Of a DNA stretch of 64,000 bases, positions 10,613-21,577 are shown one piece after another. The notes under the pieces were generated by a model that was not told the DNA's origin, ran no database searches, and saw only the letters and a program-made list of their open reading frames with translations. Source of the DNA: Gambelia wislizenii (taxonomy: Eukaryota; Chordata; Lepidosauria; Squamata; Crotaphytidae). The DNA lies in the NCBI GenBank assembly GCA_030847615.1, contig JAUMIR010000001.1, forward strand, positions 252,033,187 to 252,097,186, given 5' to 3'. Each line of letters starts with the position of its first letter. Within the stretch, counting starts at the first letter, position 1. The position numbers were made by a program, and so were the translations under genes.

Positions 10613-11129
10613 ATATTGTAATAAAACAGATAGCAGACAGCAACCTGTTGGTCTTTGGTTCTATGGTTCACCAAGAACATTCACCAGGTATATTGGTTTA
10701 TTACGCAAGTATTTAATTTTTATCCCACCTTTCTTCTTGCATAGGATTCATCTTCATGTGATAAAATACCTTCACTCTTTTTTCCTTGATGGAAAAATAA
10801 GTACACAAAACTCTTATCTAAAAGAAGAAAGAATCACTCTGTAGAATTCTCATACTTGCCCAAATGCTTACATGTTGAAAAGGGGGGGGTGAGAGTGTAT
10901 GCGGGGTAGGGAAAAGCAAGCATCATTAAGAAAAAAAAATTACACACCATATCTAAAGGTTACTTGGAATATTAACAGAAGGTGTGTGTGTCGGGGGCAT
11001 ACAGAACATACCTCTGACATGGGAGAAAGCTGGCAAAACCAATGGACCACAATAAAATGGGTTCCCTTACTGGGTAGGCATGGATAAAGAGAAAACTCTG
11101 ACTTAAACAACTATTGAGAAGTTGCAATG
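10613..11129. other. unassigned sequence
   Basis: No gene or clear repeat, apart from a possible minus-strand LINE-tail scrap near 10710-10735. Confidence 0.35.
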
Positions 11130-11395
11130 CATTTAAAGGAGAGTGACCAAGATGATCAAAGTTCTGGAACCCAAGCTTTCTAAGGAATGACATAGGGAGC
11201 TAGTCATGTTTAGCCTGCAGAAGAGAAGAGGGAGAAGTGACATGATCGCCCTCTTTAAATATCCGAAGAGATGCCCTGTAGAAGATGGAGCAAGCTTGCT
11301 TTTGGCTGCTCCAGTGACTAGAACACAAACCAATGGATTAAAATTACAAGGAAAGAAATTCTACCTAAACATCAGGAAGAAATTTTTTTACTGTA

Positions 11396-12313
11396 CGAGA
11401 AAACGAGACTGTGTTTCTACCTTTCAGACAAATCAGGGAGAGCTGATTGTAAACAACTGAGTGGTGACCTTGAACATGTCTGAACCTGCATGACAAACAT
11501 CAACACTCTCGGCCATTCAGTTAATTGTAAGTCATTGTTTAAAGCAGCTGTGCTGTCTGTTGTGTGCTGGAAAAATGCTAAGTTTAAAAGCCGAGCAAGG
11601 TGACATTCTACAGCAACTTGAGGTGGACCCAAACCTTTTCCAAAAAAATCATCACTTGTGATGAAACCTGGATCTTCCAGTATGATCCTGAGACAAAATG
11701 ACAGTCAATGCACTGGAAAACACCATCATCACTAAGAATGAAAAAAGCACACCAAAGCAAGTCCACATTCAAAGCCATGCTCATTGGTTGTTGTTTTTTT
11801 TACATCAAGTGTGTAATTTTGGCAGAATGCATTCCAGAAAGCAGAACTGTGAACCAGCATTATTATAAGAAAGTTTTGACAAAGCTGAGAGAAAGGGGGG
11901 GGAGACCAGAACTGTGGGAAAATGGTTCTATTCTTCATGAAGACAATTCACCTCCTCACACAGCACTTTCTGTGAAGCAGTTTTTGGCCAATAAATGCAT
12001 TGCTACACATGAACATCTTCCATATTCACTGGATTTGGCACCATGCAACTTTTTTCTTTTTCCTAAAGTGAAATCGGTGTTTAAAGGAACACGTTTTGAG
12101 TCAAGTGATGCAGTAAAGAAGAAAATGGCAGATGTGTTGAAACAGCTGCCAGAAACTGACCTGCTCCATGCCTCCGACCAGTGGAAAACAAGACTGCATT
12201 GGTGTGTGAGGGTGAATGGGGAATATACTGAAGAGGACAAGCATTAGAATTGTAATACGTATAAATAAAGAAGGGTTACTGTATCAGTCTCATTATTTAA
12301 TAGAAAGACCTCG
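11396..12313 (+). mobile_element. mariner (TcMar) DNA transposon, decayed, 918 bp
   Basis: It sits inside CR1 with a TA duplication (11394-11395 and 12314-12315). The right end is '...ttaatagaaagacctcg'; the left end 'cgagaaaacgagactg' is shorter than its partner, so the left terminus is altered. At 918 bp it is shorter than the usual ~1.3 kb of mariners, and the region for the N-terminal DNA-binding domain is missing. The catalytic region is described separately. Confidence 0.85.
11651..12247 (+). pseudogene. mariner transposase catalytic domain, dead
   Basis: Mariner transposases cut and paste their element through a DD34D triad. In one frame I see CDETW (first Asp, codon 11660-11662), HEDNSPPHTALS (second Asp, 11942-11944) and APCNFFLFP. 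The third catalytic residue, 34 residues after the second, is Asn (codon aac, 12047-12049) where the family has Asp. A TGA at 11699-11701 interrupts the segment where relatives read K-R-Q, consistent with CGA-to-TGA decay at a CpG. The C-terminal region 'LLHASDQW' and following is present. The N-terminal helix-turn-helix domain is gone. It cannot encode an active enzyme. Confidence 0.9.
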
Positions 12314-12497
12314 TAAGAACTCTTCGACAGTGGAGAGGACTGCCTCAGAGGATAGTGAACCCTCCTTCTTTCGGGGTCTTAAGCAGAGGTTGGATGTGCA
12401 TCTTTCAGGAGTGCTATAATTATGTATTCTTGTATGGCAAGGAGTTGGACTAGATGGCCCTTGTGGACCCTTCCCACTCTGAGATTATATGATTCTA

Positions 12498-13579
12498 ATA
12501 TCCAAATGGAAAAGAAACATAAAAATAAACTCTGCTGCCATGAAGCCGAACTGCACTGGTGAGATACCTAGTGACAGAAAACACATTTTAATAGCGCTTA
12601 TCCTGCTTGTTTATAACTGCCAAGGTTTTGAGGTAATTTTTTGTTTGTGCATCTGAAACAAATCTTTCTGGTGCTCTGACAAAATATACTTTTGTACGAT
12701 GTAACAAAAAGGGGAAAGCAGTACCAGTTCAAACGAATGGGACTGCAGAAGAACCCTTGCAATCATTCTCTCTTTTACCCATGAGTTCACTGCACTAAAA
12801 GTATCCAGAGCATTTGGAAGTCATGCAAAAATACATTTTAATCAGTTCTCATTTTACAGATGAGCTGAATTTAAAGCACAATGAACATTCGGTGACATTG
12901 TTAAATGATTTCCAACAAATAATAGAAGCCATTAGAGAGAGTCTCCTTAAGTAATAACAACTGGTGCAGAGGTTCTAGTTATTCAACTGTTAGATTATTA
13001 GTAATGCACAGCCTGATATTTAGAGGCTGTGTAAAATACTATGAGAGCATGTTATTAATGCTATTACAGAACTTTGATTTTTTAAAAATTATCTTTAATC
13101 TAAACTAAAGCATTCTGTGCTGCGTCTCCCCCAACTCTGCTGGGCTCACCCTCCTCAGTTATATTCTGTGATTAAAAAATATGCCTCATATGCCTCAGTG
13201 AATGACAAAGATGCCGAGCCAGAACAGATTGTATTTTCCCTCCACTTTCTACATTTTATTTCTAGACACAGTAACTTAATTGAACTCACTGAAATGTGCT
13301 TTTTTATTTTTCATACCCAAAGCTCCAAAGGAAGATCATCATCTTAAAAAACAACAAAAAAGCTTGTTAGTTTTATTTAGATGATATTTCAATTCATGCT
13401 GTTGCTTAGGTCTGAAGCTGTCCTCTAAACAGGTAACAAAAACAATGAATCATGTTCCTGCTTTTGCAAATTTTCATGTCATTCCTTCTGCAGGAACATA
13501 AAAAGGTGTTAAGTATATATGAAGGTGTTATTGGAAAATGACAACAGTCTCATTTTTGTGCTGTGGGCAGCAATTTTAG
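12498..13579. other. unassigned, repeat-poor AT-rich sequence
   Basis: Single-copy in appearance, AT-rich, with no supportable coding frame. It could hold conserved non-coding sequence; an alignment would be needed to tell. Confidence 0.4.
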
Positions 13580-14015
13580 CTGGGGTTTCCCAAAAACATG
13601 TGCCGTCCCTCATTTCACAGATGAAAAGTGGGACACATGGACGAGCAATATCAGAGTGTGATCAAAAGGATGTGGCCAGGCAAGAAGCAGGCAAAAGTTA
13701 TTAATGAAGAAGGAACACACAAAACTACTATTTTAAGCCGAGAAAGTAGAATTTATGTACTGAGTTTAGCAAGGCCTAAAAAAAAGGAGGGGACCCAAAT
13801 GATTTCCTACTAGGAAGAACAAGACTCTGCCCTTGCACTCCCTCCTGCTAAGCTAAGTGAGTGCAAACTACTTTTGGCATTTGAACTGTGTTTGTGGCAA
13901 ATGAAGTTAAGTCAAGGAAGGAGGAAAGCAGAAGAAGGAGAGAGAAACCAGAACATTTTAAAAGCAGCTATGAAAGTGAGATAGCAGTGGATTAACCAGG
14001 ACAGTCCCTGCTACA
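13580..14015 (+). mobile_element. dispersed ~430-bp repeat family, copy 1
   Basis: It shares an order of blocks with 35780-36140 (reverse) and, in part, 27838-27990: 'catttcacagatgaaaagtg', 'agttattaatgaagaagg', 'gagtgcaaactacttttgg', 'aacattttaaaagcagct' and 'ggacagtccctgcta'. The two ends look like imperfect inverted repeats in the full-length copy. Probably a DNA transposon relic. Confidence 0.65.
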
Positions 14016-14758
14016 CAAGGTTTGGAAACATGCTTTGGTAATTTTTGGTAGTTTGGTTGTTTTCCAAACAGACCATACTCATATGAGGAACCCAAACAAG
14101 TGCTGCAACCTCCCCCCAAACATAATAAAACCAACCCCCCCACCACAAAACCCACCTCATCACATCATCAGTACCCTTCAGCTTCTCCTGTTATAGGAGA
14201 AGAGCTTCCATAGCTAGATCAACTGATTGGGAGACTAATTTTTCTTTCTCATCAGACAAGCTTTAGATGGTAGGCTTTGCAGGCTGGGTGGTCAGAACCC
14301 ATTTGTCTTTGGTAATTCACAGATGTTTATGGGGCTTAATTTGTAGAAGAAAATTGGCTGCATTAATTGGCAACTGTAGACCAATGTTTATAATGACCAG
14401 CAGTCAAAGGGCATGAACAGCACTAATAGTGTATGACTGGCAGATTTGACTTCTCATTGGTCATCAATATCATCAATGTGCTAACTAATGCAAAACTGGA
14501 GGTCTTTTGCTTTCCCAGGTGTGTCGATCTGGTACACTGGTTGGTACAGAAATGCAGCCTCTCTCAGCTTCACAGATAAGAGACAGGACAAACACCCTCC
14601 ACCAAAGATAGTTGGAGCCTTGTTTTCTTGAAGTAAAGGCATTTCTTGTATAATTTTTAATATTTGTGCATGTGTGCACATGTGCTCATGTGCTTGCTTC
14701 TCTCTCTCTTTCCCTATTTCTTCATAGGTTCACTTCCAACTATAGATGAGAGACAGAC
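14016..14758. other. unassigned sequence
   Basis: No gene recognised. A short (TC)n tract is at 14697-14712. Confidence 0.4.
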
Positions 14759-14761
14759 AGG

Positions 14762-15874
14762 GGTGCCAGTTACACGACAGAAATTGTCGTGGTGCTTACC
14801 GTGACTTTGTGATCACGAATCCGTCCCTCGCTGTTTATACAATTTATGTCACTGATCTGGATATCCCGGGTGGTCCCTTGACTGATATTTATATGTCCAA
14901 AGTTCTGGTTTTGTTTAGGTTTTAATTTTTTTTTGGCTGTCAATCAAAGATGCGATTACTTGTGTTTTCACAACCTCGGTGACGCACTTCCTTTAGAGTT
15001 CCGCGCCACGAGCGATGCTATTGGCTGGCTGGGGGCAGGGAGAGGGGGGGCAGAGGTTTGTTATTCCCCCTTGCTTCTTTAAAATTTTAACCCTTTCAGA
15101 AGAGGCAGAAAGCATTTTGAAAGATCCAGATAGATCTTTCGCTCAGATGCAGGGCTTTCCTTTTGAAATCAAGCTGAGTGCTTTCCTTTTGAAATCAAGC
15201 CGCTTGGGTTTCCCCTTGCCTCTTTAAAATATTAACCCTTACAGCAGGCTGCAGAGATTTCAAGCCGGCTATAGGCAGACGTTTTGAAAGACACAGGCAC
15301 AGGGAGGGGGAATTAAAGGGTGTTCATTCGCTCAGAGGCTTGAATATTTTAATGTGCTCATTCTGACCCAGGGAGGTGACCAAGGCAGGGGATGAATGGG
15401 CAACAACGATCTCTCTGTAACATGCAGTTGAGGAAAAGGTAAAGCTGAAGGGTTTGCAGTGTAGAAATCCATTTAAAAAGGTGATTGAGTACATGCGCGC
15501 GTGCGCACATACACATCAACCTTTGTGCAGCTGGAAGGGATGCCTTTGTTTTCGGCTGGTGAGGCTGAATCTGTTGAACGGGTGACTGACCCCTCCTTTT
15601 CTGGTCGCTGATCTCTAAGCCCGCCCCCAGTCACCATTTCTGGTCATCCCAGTACCGAGACATTTTGTCCCAGGCTGTATACATTTCCGATTTTCCGAAT
15701 CCTCCAGTGACTTTTTAAAAAAACGGCACAAACCGTGGGACTGGAAGTCCCGCAGGTTGAGGGATAAAAGGTGGCCCCCCTTCCGAAAATCACGTACCCG
15801 ACCCAATGTACGTGTAAACTGCCAGGGATCAACACAAATTCTTCCCGGGACATTTTCATCATGTAAACGGCCCC
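14762..15874. mobile_element. Harbinger-like non-autonomous element, 1113 bp
   Basis: Sister copy of 4440-5888, about 335 bp shorter. It begins GGTGCCAGTTACACGAC and ends with the complementary GTAAACGGCCCC. The 3-bp target duplication is AGG (14759-14761 and 15875-15877). Shared internal blocks include 'agttccgcgccacgagcg' and 'gatgcctttgttttcggc'. It has no transposase frame, so mobilisation would have been in trans. Confidence 0.75.
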
Positions 15875-15877
15875 AGG

Positions 15878-16211
15878 CACTCTTTCAAACCATGGATATC
15901 CAGCTCTTCCCTGTACTGTGCTCTGCACTCATTTCCCCTCTATTTTGGGGAGGACTAATAACCTTCTCCCATCTTTGGCTCTTACCTCCTCCACCACTTT
16001 GCCAGTGTCTCACTCATGCACATGAGTGTAAAATGGTTTGATGTTAAAAGATATCAAATAAACTCTCCTCTGAAACGGACTTTGCTGCATTTGTTTTCCG
16101 CACCCGTCTCTCCCCTTTTGTTTCCTTCCTCCTTTCCTCTGTCTCTCACTCCCCCATTGGTGCTGCATTGTTTCCTCCATGCTTTCTGCTTCGAGGGCAG
16201 GATAATGAAGG
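15878..16211. other. unassigned pyrimidine-rich sequence
   Basis: Long runs of C and T near 15960-16170. No gene or named repeat recognised. Confidence 0.35.
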
Positions 16212-16848
16212 GGCTTGTCTATATGGCAAAAATACTCCTCATAGAATTTGAGGAGAATACTTTTTGTCTAAATGGGATCCTGCTGTATTCAGAAGGAGGG
16301 GGGACAAAAATGCCAAATACTCTATGGGAAAAGCCTTCATGGCTTTTTTTTGTATTTTTTTTTTTAAATAATGAGTGGGAATGTGCACTATCGCTAGTTA
16401 GGACAACCAAATCACATCGCTGCACATTCTTAGAGTAGACAGTACTCTAAGAATTGGGCTGATTGGTTGGACCTGCAAAGGGGGCTGAGCTTGCAGGCAA
16501 GGTAAGTGCCTGGAACCATCATGTTGGATTTTCGCCATAGCGATTCTGCGCTGAGGTGACAAAACAGCCTCCCTCTGTTTATTTGAGTGGAAGAAAACAC
16601 TTATGCACCTTGGATTTGCTTTTTTTAAAAAATACTATTCAGCAGTAGCAACTGATGGGGATAAAAACACGAGTAATTCACTCACACCTGCCATCTTGAT
16701 TTGCAGGCATGTCCGTTTGAACAATGAACATGGATAGCTTTGCATGACTGCAGTTTTGCCAAAAAACCATGGAGACAAATGAAAGCTGCTGTGAATTGGC
16801 ATTACTGTGCATCAATCCACATTTTATTGCCTCGTACAGATGAGCTCC
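16212..16848. mobile_element. Harbinger-like MITE family, 637-bp reference copy
   Basis: It starts GGCTTGTCTATATGGC and ends GTACAGATGAGCTCC, imperfect inverted repeats. The 3-bp target duplication is AGG (16209-16211 and 16849-16851). The composite at 7222-9246 is an enlarged relative, and 20196-20774 shares the reverse-oriented 'gtatttttgccatctag' end. Confidence 0.7.
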
Positions 16849-17059
16849 AGGAGAAGTTGATGGATGGAGGAAGTTGAGAAGGACAGAAGCAAAGCACAAG
16901 GATGGAGGTAGACATATAGCCTTCAAAATGCTGTCTTCACATTTCAGTCTCTCCTCTCTGCACTTGGTCTGATGCCCTCTGCTTCAGAGCTCAGGCTACA
17001 TACGCTCAAGATCCCGCCATCAGTGCATGCAACACTAGACCTAAGCAGCTGACAACCTC

Positions 17060-17335
17060 AACACTGGATCACTGTTGTGCTCTACATGGGGCTAGCTTCA
17101 AACAGCACAACTTCATTTAATGGAAGAAGTTCTGTTTTGCTATGGCATGCATAATGGAAGTCTTTGGTGTCTCAGGCTGGCTGGTCAGGACACTTCATTT
17201 ATTTTTAGTTTAACCTGCACTGGTTACCTGTTTGTTTCCAGGCCAAATTTAAGTTTCTCATTCTTATCTTTAAAGTTCTAAACACCCTTGAGGCTTGAAT
17301 ACTGTGAAGACTGCCTAAAATCAGCAGGACATGAA
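17060..17335 (+). mobile_element. LINE-2 ORF2 C-terminal fragment
   Basis: Frames encode 'LDHCCALYMGLA' and, further on, 'LHWLPVCFQAKFKFLILIFKVLNTLEA', matching the order of blocks in the L2 copy at 3930-4420. Stops and a diverged segment lie between them. Confidence 0.75.
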
Positions 17336-17937
17336 AATGCTTAACTCTGAATGGACTGTGCTATGTACATTCATATGATTTCAAAGGACAAATATTATTC
17401 CTGTTCTTCTGATGTATAGTAGCTCTGAAGAGGTTTACTGTACTTGTTTTCCTACATGTTTTTTAAAGAAAGTATTTGCCTGCAATGTAGGCTCTACATT
17501 GTCTTCCCTGCTTCACACACTTTGTAGATACTGCATTTACTGAAAACTTCCTGTGCATTGTTAATGAAATGTGAGTTTAATATTCCATGATACTCTGTAT
17601 TTTACAAAGTCTGGGCAGCATGGGATGATCTGTCTATTTCATAAAAAGAAGTATGCATCATGATCCAATGGATATCTGTCCAGAAGCAAGCCCCATTGAG
17701 TTCAATAGCATTTACTCGTGGGCCAAGATGGCAGCCACAGAGGTTAGTTCATGTTGTATTAAAACAAGATTAAGTAGAAATGCAGTAAAATTCACCAAAA
17801 CCAAACTATAGTTTCCATGTCAACTAAAACGTGGCACTATTATACTGTGATATCTGCTATAAATATAGGCCAGGATCCAACCACACACTTCCATATGCAA
17901 GTGTGGAAAGGTTTCGGTACCAAGAACACGGGGACAG
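17336..17937. other. unassigned sequence with a dispersed-repeat remnant
   Basis: The segment 17688-17722 ('gccccattgagttcaatagc') is a remnant of the dispersed repeat also seen at 1365, 27748, 33455 and 47094. The rest is unassigned. Confidence 0.4.
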
Positions 17938-18101
17938 TAGATTTTCCTCGGGTTTTTTTCCGGGCTGTGAGGCCATGTTCTGGAATAGTTTCTTTCAGAA
18001 ACTCTTTCAGAAACTATTCCAGAACACGGCCTCACAGCCCCCCCCCGCAAAAAAACAAAGGAAAATCTATGGATGCCGGCCGTGAAAGCCTTCGACTTCA
18101 C
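17938..18101 (+). mobile_element. palindromic retroposon, second copy, 13-bp duplication
   Basis: Same family as 6123-6348, with a shorter loop. The left arm has 'ccgggctgtgaggccatgtt', the right arm 'aacacggcctcacagccc', and the tail 'ggatgccggccgtgaaagcc' follows. It is flanked by a perfect 13-bp direct repeat AACACGGGGACAG (17925-17937 and 18102-18114). The C-rich run near 18040 is a likely error-prone spot. Confidence 0.85.
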
Positions 18102-18367
18102 AACACGGGGACAGACTTGCTTTCCTCCAATAGCATTTCACCACTCATAGGATGACACTCCAGATATCCCCCTGCCGCCCAAAAAATTAGGAGGACTTTC
18201 ATGGGATACTGAGGGCTGCAACTGGAAGTGCAAAAGCTACCTTGCACAAGTAGTAGACCATCAACAGTAGCTTCTATCTCACAAATGGTAATTTGCTGTG
18301 TACGTATATACATATGCACATACATACATATACATACACAGAGAGAGAGATGCATGAACAATTTGTG

Positions 18368-18555
18368 GTGCTGTTGTGTGCCTTTAAGTTGTTTCTGACT
18401 CATGGTGACCCTAAGGTGAAACTCTCATGGGGTTTTCTGAGGCTGAGTGTGTGTGGCTTGTCCAAGGTTACCCAGAGGGTTTTTATGGCCGAGCGGAGAT
18501 TCAAACCCTGGTCTCCAGACCAGGTCTCCAGTCCAACACTCAAACTACTATGACA
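18368..18555 (-). mobile_element. Sauria-type tRNA-derived SINE
   Basis: On the minus strand it runs from a tRNA-like head ('tagtttgagtgttggact', then 'ggtttgaatctcc') to a Bov-B-like 3' tail ('agtcagaaacaacttaaagg'). The promoter B-box-like block is weakly kept. It is truncated in the middle relative to the full-length SINE. Confidence 0.8.
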
Positions 18556-18795
18556 TGGTAAATATTATGGCCTATTCCTACATAGGAAAACTAGTGCTGC
18601 TGATTTTTCTCCAGTGTGTTTGAAATCCCTATACTGATATAATGGACTTTTATTTATTTATTTTTTTTAAAAAAATCCCCTAAGAAAGTGTTAATCTCAA
18701 GATCATGTCAGCTGCCAAACCCCTCAGGCCTCAGTCTCCTCAAGATGACAATGTGAAGTGGTTTTATTTCTTAGGCAGAGTAGGGTAGCTACAAA

Positions 18796-19419
18796 GGCCC
18801 TGTCTGCACGACAAAAAAACACATCCATTTGGGGGGTAAAAAATTAAAAAAGGCAGTTGTTCGAATGCGTACGATCTGCCTACACAATTTTTTATGCTCC
18901 CTAAACTCCATATGACTCCCCTTGTCCAGCTGGCTGGAGCAAGTGAGCCAAGCAGAGGTTTTAAATCTCCCACCACTTTTTTAAATTTTTTTTTAAAAGG
19001 TGCCTGTTATGCGGACAGTTGGTTTTCTATATTTACAATATAAAATAAAAAGGAATAAATGTAAAAAAAATCTCCATTTCATGGCCTTGCCGGACTCTCA
19101 CTTAGCCGGGAATCCAACATGACAGCCGCTCCCAATTCCCCTCTTTGCTAGCCCTGCCCCCTCTGCTCGGCCAGCCAATCAGATTACACTGCCTGTTCAG
19201 ATGTGTGCGAGCAGGGTGTACAGATGATCAACAATTCAAACGGCTGTACAGATTTTAGGTCGAGATCCGCGAATCCTCCTGAACACTGAATCCACATAGT
19301 TTACGGGGGATTTGCTAGCCCCCCCTTCCGAAAGACACAAATGCATCTGAACAGTCGTGTGTACACATTATCGATCTTTCGAATGCCAAATGGATTTTTT
19401 TCATCATGTAGACATGGCC
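18796..19419. mobile_element. Harbinger-like MITE, 624 bp
   Basis: Ends are GGCCCTGTCTGCAC and the complement of GGCCATGTCTACATG. A 3-bp duplication AAA (18793-18795 and 19420-19422) flanks it, though A-runs weaken that reading. The interior has the same type of GC-rich block 'cagccaatcagatta' seen in the 1.1-1.4-kb relatives. No coding capacity. Confidence 0.6.
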
Positions 19420-20195
19420 AAAGATTATGGAATAAAGGAGGAGGAGGGAGAGAGTGAGAGAATAGATAACCCAGAAAGAACAACTGTTGCTCCTACTAAA
19501 TTTTTCTTTAATACTGGTGGTGTCCTGTATGTTTATAGCAAAACATGGATCAGCATTCAACAGTTCCACAAAATTTAGCGACAGTGCTAAGTTTTTCTCA
19601 TTCTTGAACAGTGCCAGCAAATGACATAACTAGATGTATGATTCCCACATTTCCCATTCCCACTTGATATTATGTACAGTTAGAACATATTTTTGACCCA
19701 AGTTTCCTATGCTGAACCGTGCCTTATCTGTTTCAGAAAAGAAACACTTTTCCATGGTATAAAATCCTTAACCAATACAGTTTTTATAAAAGAAGGAGCA
19801 ACACACCTCAACATTCCTGGGGGAGAGACAGCATAAAGCTAATACTTAGCACGAATCTCCTAATTACTTCCCTCATGGCTGGAAGAGAAGCATTATTATA
19901 TGGCTGGTAGAAAATTTTTACTTTTGCAACACAAATATTATTTAAAAGTTGTCAAGGTTTTCCAGTGGAATTGCAGAGGTTTGGCATCCTGCTACCATTC
20001 AAGAACTTTTAAAAAGACAAACAGGCTTGTATTGAATTATCTTCCCACTTACAACAACAAAGACCACAAAGGACAGAAAGTGGCATGACTTTGCCGGAAA
20101 TCCCTATGGAACATGTTGCTCTCTTTAGGTAAGAAAGAACATTACTCTTCATGGGCTTTATAAACCTAGCAATGGGCTATAAAATATTAAGACTT
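19420..20195. other. unassigned AT-rich sequence
   Basis: No gene or repeat recognised. Confidence 0.4.
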
Positions 20196-20774
20196 GGGGC
20201 TAGTCTAGATAAGAAGATATAATGCTCATTCCTGTGCATTATTGCAAATTTACTTTTGTCTCCATGCTCTTTCAGCAAAAATGATAGGCTGAGACGCTGT
20301 TTGAAGTTCACGTGCGTACAAATCAAGATGGCAGCCATAAATTAGTGTGTTATATGTTTCTGTACACTTAACTTTTAGTGTGTTAAACATAGTTATACAT
20401 ATAACTTTAAAGCAAAGGTGTGCAAGTGTGACCTTCTGCTTTAAAAAATTATTTGGGTGCCTTGGCGCCATGAAAAAGTACATGATCGCTAACATGAAAA
20501 TCCCACCCCTGCACACGTCCAACCAATCCAGCATCCAGTTTCTGCCCTCTCTGAGAATTAGCAGCAAAGCAAATCAGTTGTCCTAACAAGCACTAATACA
20601 CATTTCCTTGCATTATTTTTTAAAAATTCAGGAAAAGCCATGAAAGCTTTTTCCGTGCAGTAAATGAAGTCCCCCCCCCCTTCTGAATAAGGTGAATCAC
20701 TGTGGGAATTCATTGTGACAAAAGGTATTTTCCTCGAATTCTATGAGGAGTATTTTTGCCATCTAGTCAAGCCC
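20196..20774. mobile_element. Harbinger-like MITE, ~580 bp
   Basis: Left end 'ggggctagtctagataag' and right end 'gccatctagtcaagccc' form imperfect inverted repeats. The right half ('aattctatgaggagtatttt') is the reverse complement of the start of the 16212-16848 element, so the two are one family in opposite orientation. A clean flanking duplication is not seen. Confidence 0.65.
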
Positions 20775-20856
20775 TAAATATTGATAAATCTGCACAGTAG
20801 CAAAACAGATCAGTTTTAAACAATAACAAATGTCCTCACAATCTGCTGAATACGGT

Positions 20857-21091
20857 CTGTGTGTATTTGCCTTCATGTCATTTGTCGACTAATGGTGACC
20901 CCATGAATTTCATGGGGTTTTCTTAGGCAAAGAATACTGAGAGGTGGTTTTGCCAGTTCCTTCCTGTGAAATAAAGTCTACAGCACCTGGTATTCATTGG
21001 TGGTCTCCCATCCAAATACTAACCAGGGTTGACCCTGCTTAGCTTCCAAGATCAGATGGGCTCTGGTGCCATTAGGGTATTTAAGCCACAT
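20857..21091 (-). mobile_element. 5S-rRNA-derived SINE, near full length
   Basis: On the minus strand the head is related to 5S rRNA: 'gatcttggaagctaagcagg', then 'ggttagtatttggatggga' (in reverse here). It is followed by a middle segment with 'ggaaggaactggcaaaacc' and the Bov-B-like tail. The 5S part supplies an internal type-1 RNA polymerase III promoter in this SINE class. This is a retroposon, not a 5S gene. Confidence 0.85.
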
Positions 21092-21330
21092 GAGCACATT
21101 TACAACATGAAAGGGGAGCACAGCTCGCATGCTTACCAGACTGTAATGGTGTGGGTGCTGAACTGTATGGCAGCAGTATGGGTCAAGCAATGCTTGTGTG
21201 GTTTGAGCTGATTTCAGACACACCAAGAAATACTCTCACTTTGCAGAGTGCATCTTCTCTACTTAAAATCAGATTAGCTGACCAGTGGGGGAGAGGGTCA
21301 CATAAGCAGCTCAACTACCATTTCTCTCTT

Positions 21331-21558
21331 AGGGCCCTGTCACACTACATAGTTATAGTGCTCTGATTCCACTTTAGCTACCATGGCTGCCTCCTATGTT
21401 TCTGGGATTGGCAGTTTGGTCAAAGACAGCAGAGGAACTCTCTGCCACAGGATTCCAAGTGCCCCTCCCTCAACTGCCAGTCCCAAGATTCTATAGGATG
21501 GAGACATAGCAGTTCGACTGGGATCAAGGTGCTATAATTGTGCAGTGTGAAAGGGCTC
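21331..21558. mobile_element. palindromic ~220-bp MITE, copy A
   Basis: Inverted arms: 'tatagtgctctgattccact' at the left against 'gggatcaaggtgctataatt' at the right. TSD of CTT (21328-21330 and 21559-21561). The same family is at 25853, 29889, 35193, 44941, 57106 and 58259. It lies 20 bp before the next MITE. Confidence 0.65.
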
Positions 21559-21577
21559 CTTCGGTGAAGATCACTAA

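Larger units (their letters stand above)
11130..12497 (+). mobile_element. CR1 LINE 3' end, split by a mariner
   Basis: The left half (11130-11395) carries the CR1 3' region, for example 'catgtttagcctgcagaaga' and 'aacatcaggaagaaa'. The right half (12314-12497) continues with 'gaactcttcgacagtgg', 'ttggactagatggccctt' and the terminal 'gattatatgattcta'. Joining the halves at the TA dinucleotide recreates an uninterrupted CR1 reading. No intact frame survives. Confidence 0.85.

Noticed and set aside
11708..12247. Functional transposase gene
   Set aside because: N-terminal domain missing, upstream TGA in frame and third catalytic Asp changed to Asn.
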